In this document: one piece after another, positions 24,063-31,881 of the stretch
How the letters are laid out: every line of letters starts with the position of its first letter
Position numbering within the stretch: the stretch's first letter is position 1
Assembly: GCF_003001815.1 (NCBI RefSeq)
Contig: NZ_PVMZ01000015.1
Coordinates: 223,269 to 287,268 of the forward strand
Source of the DNA: Actinoplanes italicus
Lineage (GTDB): Bacteria; Actinomycetota; Actinomycetes; Mycobacteriales; Micromonosporaceae
DNA: 64,000 nt
Direction: 5' to 3'
Position numbers and translations under genes: made by a program
Notes under the pieces: model-generated
Databases searched by the model: none
What the model was told of the DNA's origin: nothing
Seen by the model: the letters and a program-made list of their open reading frames with translations, nothing else

Positions 24063-25322
24063 GTGACCACGACCCGAATCCGGCCGGCCTCCGCCCTGTC
24101 CCGGGCAGTCGCGACCACCCCGGACGAGTTCGCCGGCACATATTGGGGTCGGGAACCGTTGCTGTCCCGGGCCGCCGACCTCGGCGGCCCGGGCGGTTTC
24201 ACCGACCTGCTCTCCTCGGCCGCCGTCGACGAACTGCTCAGCCGGCGTGGACTGCGGACCCCGTTCCTCCGGGTGGCCCAGCAGGGCGCGGTGCTCCCCG
24301 GCAGCCGCTTCACCGGCGGCGGAGGCGTCGGCGCAGAGATCTCCGACCAGGTGCTCGACGAACAGGTCATGCGGTTGTACGCCGAAGGCGCCACCCTGGT
24401 CCTGCAGGGCCTGCACCGGCTCTGGCCACCACTGATCGACTTCGTCGGCCGGCTCGGCGCGGAACTCAACCGCCCGCTGCAGATGAACGCCTACCTGACC
24501 CCTCCGTCGAGTCAGGGCTTCAGCACCCACTACGACACCCATGACGTCTTCGTCCTACAGGTCGAAGGCACCAAACGCTGGTGCATACATCCGCCCGTCC
24601 TCGCCGACCCGCTGGAGAAGCAGGCGTGGGGCGGCCGCGCCGACGAGGTGGCCGCGACAGCGCAGGGCGAGCCCGCGCTCGACGTGGTCCTGCAACCCGG
24701 TGACGCGCTCTACCTGCCTCGCGGCTGGCTGCACTCCGCCCGCGCGCAGGGCGGCCGGTCGCTGCACCTGACCGTCGGCATCCGGGGTCTCACCCGGTAC
24801 GCCCTGGTCGAGGAACTCCTCACGCTGGCGATGGCCGATCCACTGCTGCGGGCCACCCTGCCGTACGGCTTCGACCCCACCGATCCCGACGAAGTCGGTG
24901 CGGAGCTCGAGCAGACGGTGGCGACACTGCGTTCCTGGCTGAGCACCGTACAACCGGCTCAGATCGCCGACCGGCTGCGCAACCGATCCTGGCCGGCCGC
25001 TCGCCCCGCGCCGATCAGCCCGCTCGCACAGCTCGACTTCGCCGACGCGCTCACCGCGGCCGACGTGGTCACCGTCCGGCCCGGCCTGCGGTGGCTGCTC
25101 GGCGAAAACGACGCCGACCAGGTGGCTCTGCGCCTCACCGGCCGGACCATGAGCTTTCCCGCCTACTGCGGGCCCGCGCTGCGGCTCGCCCTCGACGGGG
25201 CGCCGCACCGCGTCGGTGACCTGCCGCTCGCCGACGACGCGGACCGGCTGGTGCTGGCCCGGCGGTTGCTCACCGAAGGCGTGCTGATTGCCGCCCCCAC
25301 CGATGCGGCCGTCGTCGGGTAG
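24063..25322 (+). CDS. Cupin/JmjC-domain oxygenase (ribosomal-oxygenase-like)
   Basis: A 419-residue protein of the Cupin_4 family that includes YcfD, MINA53 and NO66, Fe(II)/2-oxoglutarate hydroxylases of protein side chains. The metal triad is visible: His156 and Asp158 in STHYDTHDVF, and His224 in PRGWLHSARA. Lys173 in EGTKRW may contact 2-oxoglutarate. The C-terminal half is helical with a winged-helix-like end. GTG start with AGGA upstream. It sits between the repeat peptide and a peptidase E-like gene. The likely substrate is the peptide, not a ribosomal protein; this is inference. Confidence 0.87.
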   Translation: MTTTRIRPASALSRAVATTPDEFAGTYWGREPLLSRAADLGGPGGFTDLLSSAAVDELLSRRGLRTPFLRVAQQGAVLPGSRFTGGGGVGAEISDQVLDEQVMRLYAEGATLVLQGLHRLWPPLIDFVGRLGAELNRPLQMNAYLTPPSSQGFSTHYDTHDVFVLQVEGTKRWCIHPPVLADPLEKQAWGGRADEVAATAQGEPALDVVLQPGDALYLPRGWLHSARAQGGRSLHLTVGIRGLTRYALVEELLTLAMADPLLRATLPYGFDPTDPDEVGAELEQTVATLRSWLSTVQPAQIADRLRNRSWPAARPAPISPLAQLDFADALTAADVVTVRPGLRWLLGENDADQVALRLTGRTMSFPAYCGPALRLALDGAPHRVGDLPLADDADRLVLARRLLTEGVLIAAPTDAAVVG

Positions 25323-25352
25323 ATTTTCCCTTCCCGTGGATTCGGAGGCATC

Positions 25353-26017
25353 GTGAAGCTCCTGCTCACCTCCGGCGGCGTCACGAACGGGAGCATCCGC
25401 ACGGCGCTCGTGCAGCTGCTCGGCAAGCCGATCGACGAGTGCCACGCCCTCTGCATCCCGACAGGTCAGTGGGGTCACCCGATGTGCGGTCCGGCGTCGG
25501 TACGGGACTTCATCGCCGCCGAGCCCAAGCCCGACTGGCAGTACATGACCGGCCTGGGCTGGGCGTCGGTCGGTGTCCTCGAGCTCACCGCGCTGCCCAC
25601 CATCGGCGCGGACCGCTGGGTCCCCTGGGTCCGGGAGGCCGACGTGCTCCTGGCCGACGGAGGCGACGCGGCTTACCTGTGCCACTGGATGCGCGAGTCG
25701 GGGCTGGCCGAGCTGCTGCCGTCACTGCCCGACAAGGTCTGGGTGGGCGTGAGCGCCGGAAGCATGGTGCTGACGCCCCGGATCGGTGACTACTTCGTCG
25801 AGTGGCCGTCCGCACCGGACGACCGCACCCTGGGCGTCGTCGACTTCTCGATCTTCCCGCACCTGGACCTCTTCCCACGAACACCATGGCCGACGCGGAG
25901 CGATGGGCCGCCGACATCGGCGTCCCGGCCTACGCCATCGACGAACAGACAGCCATCAAGGTCGTCGACGGTTCGGTCGAGGTGATCTCCGAAGGGCGAT
26001 GGACGAAGTTCGGGTGA
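25353..26017 (+). pseudogene. Peptidase E-like (S51) gene, frameshifted as read
   Basis: The first frame encodes a peptidase S51 protein: LLLTSGGVTNGSI, LADGGDAAYLCHWM, and GVSAGSMVLT with the likely nucleophile Ser. Homology stops at FPHLDLFP (about 25870). The expected C-terminus resumes in another frame from NTMADAERWAADIG to the stop at 26017. A single small indel near 25865-25885 would join them into about 220 residues. Peptidase E cleaves Asp-X dipeptides, notable beside an Asp-rich peptide. It may be a true mutation or a sequencing error. It begins 30 bases after the cupin gene. Confidence 0.75.
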
Positions 26018-26126
26018 TCGCCGCCGGCCGACCCGATTAGTTTCGGCCGGGTGCCGGGTCTGTTCTGGTGAGCGTCGCTGGACGTCGTACGACGCTGCCC
26101 GGAAACAGACGCCCTTGGAGGAGATC

Positions 26127-26897
26127 GTGACAACCACGCCGAACGAGCTGCCCGGCCGCCCACCCGTCGTCGATCCGGCCACCTGGCAGGCCGCACGGGA
26201 CGAGCTGCTGGTCCGCGAGAAGGCGCACACCCGCGCCGGCGATGCGCTCGCAGCGGCTCGCCGCCGGTTGCCGATGGTCGAGTTCGACCCGAAGGTCGAG
26301 GTCGTCGGCCCCGGCGGTCCGGTCCCGTTCCTGGAGCTGTTCCAGGGGCGCGACGAACTCATCGTCTACAAGCACATGTGGTACGACGGCGCACCGCACC
26401 AGGGCCAGTGCGAGGGTTGCACCAACGCGGCCTGGCACCTGAAGGACGCGGTCTACCTCAACGCCCGCGGCGTCTCGTTCGCGATCCTGACCACCGGCCG
26501 CTGGCCCGAGGTGGCCGCCTTCGTCGAGTTCATGGGCTACACCCAGCCGTGGTACTCGGTGCGCGACGTGACCGGGCCGGCCGGCGGCGACATGGGCTAC
26601 CTGACCTGCTTCCTGCGCGACGGAGACAGGGCCTTTCTCACCTACGAGACGACCGGCCGGGGCACCGAGCGGTTCAACGCCACCTTCAACATGCTCGACA
26701 TGACGCCGTACGGCCGCGCGGAGGCGTGGGAGGACAACCCGGCGGGCTGGCCGGAGGGACACCACCCGTGCTGGTACTGGCGCGCCGACGCCGACGGCAA
26801 CGCCGACGGGGGCCCGACCAGCCGCCCAGTACCGCAGTGGGGCCGCCCCGGCGTCACCCCGGAGCAGACCCTCGGCCGTAACGGTCACCACCACTGA
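26127..26897 (+). CDS. DUF899 thioredoxin-fold protein
   Basis: A 256-residue protein of the DUF899 family, which has a thioredoxin/peroxiredoxin-like fold. Conserved segments are ELIVYKHMWYDGAPHQGQCEGCTNAAWHL (with the CxxC), GVSFAILTTG and FMGYTQPWYS. Members are often called dithiol-disulfide isomerases, but their biochemical role is uncertain. The GTG at 26127 has a GGAGGAG site. An in-frame TTG 12 bases upstream would lie on that site. A strong hairpin follows the gene. Confidence 0.87.
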   Translation: MTTTPNELPGRPPVVDPATWQAARDELLVREKAHTRAGDALAAARRRLPMVEFDPKVEVVGPGGPVPFLELFQGRDELIVYKHMWYDGAPHQGQCEGCTNAAWHLKDAVYLNARGVSFAILTTGRWPEVAAFVEFMGYTQPWYSVRDVTGPAGGDMGYLTCFLRDGDRAFLTYETTGRGTERFNATFNMLDMTPYGRAEAWEDNPAGWPEGHHPCWYWRADADGNADGGPTSRPVPQWGRPGVTPEQTLGRNGHHH

Positions 26898-26906
26898 CGG
26901 TCCACC

Positions 26907-26937
26907 GGCGCCGGACGACACGACGTCGTCCGGCGCC
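26907..26937 (+). terminator. Terminator hairpin after DUF899 gene
   Basis: A perfect 13-bp GC-rich stem (26907-26919 with 26925-26937) and 5-nt loop begins nine bases after the DUF899 stop. There is no T tract, as is common in actinomycetes. Confidence 0.75.
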
Positions 26938-27006
26938 TCATACCGCGGTCGTGCTGTGGTGCAGGACCGTCCACTGAAAGCCGGTTCAACCGGTCCCGGG
27001 GAACCT

Positions 27007-27846
27007 TCAGGGGCGGTCGTGCAGGAACCATTCGTCGCTGCGGGTGAGTGCGATGGCGAGTTGCCACTGTTCACACTCCAGATTGCCGCCGAGTGCCAGC
27101 AACTGCCCGGCGAGCTCCCAGGCCTCCTGGCCGGGCTGCGGTCGGCGTTCCGTGACGAACTGCAGCACAGTCCCCCAGCTGGCGACCAGAGCCGCGCCCC
27201 ATCGCTGATGCCATCGGAGCATGGCGGCGGCCCACGCCGGAGGGCCGCCCGGGCGGGTCGCCCCGTGGTAGCTCAGCCATGCGGGCGCCAGCCACGGCGA
27301 TGCCGTGGGCAGAAGGACCAGCTGTACCTCCGGCCAGGTCTGCCACCTGCTGGTGCCGACGAGGTACTCGGATCCGGAGAAGGCGCGATCTGCCAGCGGT
27401 GGATCAGCCAGCAAGGTGTCATAGGTCCACCGCTGCACGTCTTTCTCCGTGACCGGCCCGGCAAGCTGTTCGAGCGCTCGAGGTACCTCGGCGGACCCCA
27501 GGAACGCCTCGACGTAGTACTCGATCTCCGACGGGTCCTGCGGTTCATCCCCGCGGTGTCGCCGGTACACCGACCAAGGGTCCAGCGTCTGGGCGGCCAG
27601 CTCCAGCTCTGCGAGCTCCTCGGGCTCCGGCTCGTGGTGGAGCCCTCCCGGCACCGTGAAGACCGGCCATCGGCCGGTGACCGGCATGACCGAGTAGGCG
27701 GCCCGCCAGGCCTGGAGCAGTTGAGCCGGGTCGACGTCGTCCACCAGCAGCGTGCCGCCGAGCCCTTCCCGCACGGGGTGGCCCTGCAGGACAGTCCCAC
27801 GCAGCGCAGCCGCGACATCTCCTACATCACTCACGGAAAACGCCAT
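27007..27846 (-). CDS. DUF4253 protein
   Basis: A 279-residue protein whose C-terminal 110 residues carry the DUF4253 pattern: PAWLSYHGATRPGG, AAMLRWHQRWGAALVASWGTVLQFVTERRP and NLECEQWQLAIALTRSDEWFLHDRP. Function is unknown; some members appear near toxin-immunity loci. The ATG at 27846 begins MAFSVSDVGD. Longer in-frame starts up to 28032 add a low-quality segment crossing an inverted repeat and are not used. No ribosome site is clear. Confidence 0.78.
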   Translation of the reverse strand: MAFSVSDVGDVAAALRGTVLQGHPVREGLGGTLLVDDVDPAQLLQAWRAAYSVMPVTGRWPVFTVPGGLHHEPEPEELAELELAAQTLDPWSVYRRHRGDEPQDPSEIEYYVEAFLGSAEVPRALEQLAGPVTEKDVQRWTYDTLLADPPLADRAFSGSEYLVGTSRWQTWPEVQLVLLPTASPWLAPAWLSYHGATRPGGPPAWAAAMLRWHQRWGAALVASWGTVLQFVTERRPQPGQEAWELAGQLLALGGNLECEQWQLAIALTRSDEWFLHDRP

Positions 27847-27956
27847 GCCGAGAACGGTAGTGCCTGGCCAATCGATAGCGGCGGCCTGCGCATCTGTATC
27901 GAATGCTGTCCGGCCGTTACAGCCGGGACCTCTGTTCGGTGGTCTGCCAGCCCCGC

Positions 27957-28010
27957 GGCTCTGGGGTATGGCGCCTCTCACGTCGTCTGAAGCAGCCATA
28001 CCCCAGAGCC
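27957..28010. repeat. Perfect 16-bp inverted repeat, 22-nt spacer
   Basis: GGCTCTGGGGTATGGC at 27957-27972 is exactly complementary to 27995-28010. It lies between the divergent DUF4253 and protease genes, in a 540-bp gap (27847-28385) with no other supported gene. A terminator is not expected there. It may be a hairpin in a leader RNA, a miniature element remnant or a protein site. Confidence 0.7.
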
Positions 28011-28311
28011 GGAGTCCCAGAAGCGCCCGCAATGATCATCAAGCTGCGGGAGGCGCACCTTAGCGCCGTCGCCACAACGAGAACGACCCGATCTCGTGAC
28101 CTACCGCCATTGCTGTAGCCCGAGACTCACAGGTGCAGACGCATTGCCATGCCGAGACGAGTGCGCTCTCGCCACTACCAAATTTCTAGGCCGGCGGGTT
28201 GGCTCGGCTGCCTGTTCGGTCTCGGCGCGAGTGTCTACTTTGCATGGTACAGCCTCACCCCGCAGCGTCGTATGAGCTGAAAGATATCTACCAATATCTA
28301 TGTACCGCTCG

Positions 28312-28324
28312 TAGCGTGACGCTA
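28312..28324. promoter_or_regulatory. Palindrome upstream of secreted protease
   Basis: TAGCGT-G-ACGCTA is a perfect 13-bp palindrome 62 bases before the protease start, next to an AT-rich patch with two ATATCTA direct copies (from 28284 and 28294). It may mark the promoter and operator of the protease. Confidence 0.4.
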
Positions 28325-28385
28325 ACTTGGTCGGCCTCCGGCAGGCGGAAACACCGACCGGTGCTACTGCTGGGGAGGAACAGCC

Positions 28386-29624
28386 ATGGCACATGCTTTG
28401 CGCTCGCTTCGAACGGCGATTGCCGTGGTCGGAGTCTGCACGCTTGGGCTGGGACTGCTGTCGGCGGCGCCCGCTCAGGCCGATGTGCATTCAGCCCGAC
28501 CGCTCGCGCCGCACTCGGTCCGCGCGCCCGAACGGGACCAGTTCTCGGTGGAGGGTGTCACCACGGTCGGCGAACTTCGCACCCTCGATGCCTTGATGTC
28601 CGACCACGGCAGCAACCGCACACAGATCATTCGGCATCCCGGTGCGACCTACATCAAGGTCCACGTCAGTTCGCTACGGCTGGCCCCCGGCGACTTCGTC
28701 ACCGTGTCGAGCCCTGACGGCCGCGAGAGCTACCGGTATCACCGTGACCTTGACCGGGCCACCAGCTCTGACTTCACCACCGACGGGCAGCCGGGCTTCT
28801 GGGCGATGTCGGTGGAGGGTGACACCGCGGTGGTGACCCTGCACAGTAGCCGCCCTCGCAACGCGAGTGTCGTGACCATTGACCGTTTCTGGCGGGGCTA
28901 CGACCAGGCGGAGATCAGCCAACACAACGTCTCGCTCATGTCCGTTTGCAGCACCGATGCTCGCCGCGACGTAGTCTGCTACCAGAACAGTCACCCAGCC
29001 GAGTACGCCCGCGGCGGGGCCGTTGCGCGACTGCTGATCAGCGGTGGTGGACGGTGCACCACGTGGCGAGTCGGCAACACCAACCGGATGCTGACGAACA
29101 AGCATTGCTTCTCGACGCAGGCTGCGGTCAGCGGCAGCGAGATGCAGTTCGACTATCAGTGCGCCACCTGTGGAGGCGCGAATCCCGGGGCGGGCACCAA
29201 GGTCAGCGGCGCCACCCTCTATCGGGTGAGCAGCGGTAGCTCCAATCAGCTGGACTACACCTTGTACTCGGTGAACAACTTCGCCACCATCCAGAGGTTC
29301 GGCACGCTGTACCTGGCGACGGCCGCTACCAGCACTGGCACGCGCATCTACATTCCCGGACACGGCGACGGCACCGCGAAGCGAGTGGCGATCTACGAGA
29401 ACGCCCAGAACGGCCCGACCTGCGCCGTGCGGAATGCGAACTACAACACGTGGAACATCAGCTACAGCTGCGACACGTCAGGTGGCAATTCGGGCTCGCC
29501 GGTGCTGGACAGCAGCCACCGCGTGGTCGCGCTGCATCATCTTGGCGGCTGCCCGTCCAACCAGGGCGCAAAGGCACATCTCATCTACAACGAGATCGCC
29601 AGTCTGATCGACAACAACGGGTGA
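28386..29624 (+). CDS. Secreted trypsin-like serine protease
   Basis: A 412-residue secreted protease. A signal peptide ends at AQADV (about 33), then a propeptide-like beta-rich domain to about 185. The chymotrypsin-fold catalytic domain follows: His240 in TNKHCFS, Asp290 in QLDYTLY and Ser369 in SGGNSGSPVL. Several Cys pairs suit secretion. The arrangement resembles lysyl-endopeptidase-like S1 enzymes, but specificity is not assigned. The ATG has a GAGGAACAGCC ribosome site. It is monocistronic with its own hairpin terminator. Confidence 0.9.
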   Translation: MAHALRSLRTAIAVVGVCTLGLGLLSAAPAQADVHSARPLAPHSVRAPERDQFSVEGVTTVGELRTLDALMSDHGSNRTQIIRHPGATYIKVHVSSLRLAPGDFVTVSSPDGRESYRYHRDLDRATSSDFTTDGQPGFWAMSVEGDTAVVTLHSSRPRNASVVTIDRFWRGYDQAEISQHNVSLMSVCSTDARRDVVCYQNSHPAEYARGGAVARLLISGGGRCTTWRVGNTNRMLTNKHCFSTQAAVSGSEMQFDYQCATCGGANPGAGTKVSGATLYRVSSGSSNQLDYTLYSVNNFATIQRFGTLYLATAATSTGTRIYIPGHGDGTAKRVAIYENAQNGPTCAVRNANYNTWNISYSCDTSGGNSGSPVLDSSHRVVALHHLGGCPSNQGAKAHLIYNEIASLIDNNG

Positions 29625-29645
29625 CGGCTCGCAGGCTCTCGCCGA

Positions 29646-29679
29646 GCGGGTGCTACGGGTCCGTACCCGTAGCACCCGC
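29646..29679 (+). terminator. Terminator hairpin after secreted protease
   Basis: A perfect 15-bp stem (29646-29660 with 29665-29679) and 4-nt loop lies 22 bases after the protease stop. It is a strong factor-independent terminator candidate without a T tract. Confidence 0.8.
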
Positions 29680-30144
29680 TACGACTCTGAGCACCCCTCG
29701 CGTCCCGCACCTCCACCGGGCGGAAGCCGCCGCGTGCCGCAAGTTCAGGGTGGGTACCGGGCCGGCCGCGGCGTGGTAGCCCGGCCCGGGTTCTCCGCAC
29801 TCGTTCCCACGCTAGGCAATCCCCGAACATCCGTGACGGCGCCGACGACGACGTCGGGGCCTTTCTACCGGTCCTGATCACCCGGCAGGCGGGCGGACCA
29901 CGAGTCCTCGGCCTGACGGTTCACCACCCACTCATGGCTCGGCCGGCCTCACGAGACCTACTTCCGTGGGTGTTCGGGCCAGTGGTCAGCGACGGCCCCG
30001 CGGGGCGTAGACGATGTTGTCGGCGGTGCTGATCTGGCCCTCGCCACTGGTTCGGGTCTGGGTTTGTGTCGCCGAGTTTCGGCGCCACTTGTGGGGATCA
30101 CGTCCGGCCGCTGCTCACATACGGCGGCGGCTAGACGGCTGGCG
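29680..30144. other. Intergenic region without supported gene
   Basis: Apart from the protease terminator and a small stem (CCGACG/CGTCGG at 29842-29857, followed by CCTTT), I see no convincing coding frame here. Open frames have poor composition and no ribosome sites. It separates the protease from minus-strand small genes. Confidence 0.5.
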
Positions 30145-30558
30145 TCAGATGGCCAGTGTCCATCCAAGGCTGTTGCACTCCGGGCAGTAGAGGCACAACT
30201 TGAATCCCCTTCCGTCCTGCCACGGCAGGATCTTCCCTTGAGAGACGGTTATCCGGCCACGTCCGCTGCACAGGTTGCAGGTAGCCGCAGCCGGTGGCCT
30301 TGGCGGCTGCAAGTGGGCGAGTTCTGGATACTTCTCAGCGGCTCGGACGAGCGCGAAGTCACGCTCAGCTGGATCGGCCAGCCGAGTCGGCCTGTCCTCT
30401 TCGTGATCTATGACGACCTCGCCGGCCGGGGTTAGGTACATAACTGGTCCCCAGAGGTTGAAGATCGGCAGGCGTTCCGAGTCCGCGCAGCTGCTGCGCC
30501 AGTCAGATGCCTGGGCTGCCTCCTCGATCAATCGTAGGATCAGTCCAGCATTCGTCAT
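30145..30558 (-). CDS. Small protein with CxxC zinc-type motifs
   Basis: A 137-residue protein of unknown function. The N-terminal part is helical. The C-terminal 40 residues have CNLCSGRG and CLYCPEC, two CxxC-type knuckles like those of DnaJ zinc domains, so zinc binding is likely. The ATG at 30558 has an ideal GGAGGTGCAC site, so the longer in-frame reading from 30606 is rejected. It is located with other small orphan genes. Confidence 0.65.
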   Translation of the reverse strand: MTNAGLILRLIEEAAQASDWRSSCADSERLPIFNLWGPVMYLTPAGEVVIDHEEDRPTRLADPAERDFALVRAAEKYPELAHLQPPRPPAAATCNLCSGRGRITVSQGKILPWQDGRGFKLCLYCPECNSLGWTLAI

Positions 30559-30728
30559 GTGCACCTCCTTGGCGCAGAATATGAAGCAGCCGCCAGCGCA
30601 GTCCACCGAAGAGGAACATGTAGCCGTTCGGCATGTCGAAAACGCCAGCGATCGTGGCGCTTGATCCGAGTTGCAGGTCCAGCGCTGCTCGCCGTTTGGG
30701 GGCTCTGGTTGGCGGGAAGAGGCAGGCC

Positions 30729-30845
30729 ATGCGCTGGCTATTGATTTTCGTCATCGTGGCATTGGTCGTCCTCGCGCCGATCATCTCCTACAGAGCCTTC
30801 AAACTGGGTCGATCACTGCGCCGCGACACCGACCGGCGCGGCTGA
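30729..30845 (+). CDS. Small single-pass membrane peptide, 38 aa
   Basis: MRWLLIFVIVALVVLAPIIS is a complete membrane helix, followed by a basic tail (FKLGRSLRRDTDRRG), giving a typical N-out, C-in small membrane protein. AGGC sits before the ATG, a poor ribosome site. Nothing similar is recognised. It is listed because the hydrophobic-plus-basic pattern is unlikely by chance in GC-rich DNA. Confidence 0.4.
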   Translation: MRWLLIFVIVALVVLAPIISYRAFKLGRSLRRDTDRRG

Positions 30846-30982
30846 TCGCTTGTCCGGCCCCCGCCTGGTGCCGCCGGTCGAGCGGCTTCAGAGAGGGAGC
30901 CGATAGAACCTGACGCACTCACCAGTGGCCGCGATTCGCGCTGCGCATCGACCTTCTCCAGGCTCCGATCTACGCTGCCACC

Positions 30983-31375
30983 ATGATCGAACGTGTGACC
31001 CATCGGTGGCGGCGCGAGTTGGCCGAGCAGGAGGCCGCGGTCACCGCCGGGACGCTGTCAGCGGACGACGCGTATGCCTTGACTTCCTTCCCACCGGCAT
31101 TCGTCGCGGCGGTTGATTCGGCCTTGCAGGCGTACGAGGACGAGATCGCAAGCTTGGATCGTCCGACGGACGATGCGGTATGGCCCACGGTCGAACGCGT
31201 CGTTGTTGCGCTCAACGGCGTTGACGCGGCCTTCGGGCAGCACATCGAGACGATGACCCGGGAGGACTTGAGCGAGTACATCGAGCAGGTGCTTGCCGGT
31301 GCCGGCATCGACGTCGAAGCGCTGCTTGAGAGACGTGGAGTCGAGGAGGCCGCGGGCGAGTGGCGCGACTGGTGA
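30983..31375 (+). CDS. Hypothetical acidic protein, 130 aa
   Basis: A helical, acidic soluble protein (ERVTHRWRRELAEQEAAV, then many Asp/Glu) without signal. Size and composition resemble immunity or small regulatory proteins of actinomycetes, but I recognise no family. ATG at 30983 follows a weak site. No operon partner is present. Confidence 0.6.
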   Translation: MIERVTHRWRRELAEQEAAVTAGTLSADDAYALTSFPPAFVAAVDSALQAYEDEIASLDRPTDDAVWPTVERVVVALNGVDAAFGQHIETMTREDLSEYIEQVLAGAGIDVEALLERRGVEEAAGEWRDW

Positions 31376-31881
31376 TTCGGTGTCACCGAGGTTTCGCACT
31401 GAATAGCAGGGCGCGCACCGCGGGTAGCTCGGGTGTTCCGGGCCATATGCCCGGCCGACTTGGCCAAGCTCATTTCACAGGCTCTCGAATTGAGAGAAAC
31501 GGTCGACTGCCTCGACGCGACTGGACCCACCAGCAATGCACACGGCTGTGGCGGCGACGTCAGGTGCCGCGCCCTCGCTGAAGAGGCTAGCTGGTCCGTC
31601 ATAGCCGAACAGGCTCGACAAATCGGATTCCTCAAAACGCCGCGGCGGACCGCCTGCGGACACTTCCACCGGATCACCGAGCTGGCGGACACGATCATCC
31701 GGCACTCCCGGACAAGGGCCGCATATTGCCTAATCACATCTCGGCGCGGTTACCGAACCGTTACACACTGAACTCTTGCTGGACATTCGACGGGCCCCCC
31801 TAATTTGTATAGGCAATCAACAAATGTCGATGCGTGGGTTGTGGCATCAGACCGCTGTCCACCCAGGACAAGGAGAAACGC
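31376..31881. other. Intergenic region with promoter-like AT-rich part
   Basis: About 500 bases without a convincing gene. The last 100 bases include an AT-rich patch (TTTGTATAGGC at about 31803) that could hold the promoter of the giant secreted protein. No palindrome stands out. Confidence 0.45.

Noticed and set aside
30064..30435. Plus-strand frame over the CxxC protein gene
   Set aside because: No ribosome site and poor composition. The opposite strand has an ideal ribosome site and zinc motifs.
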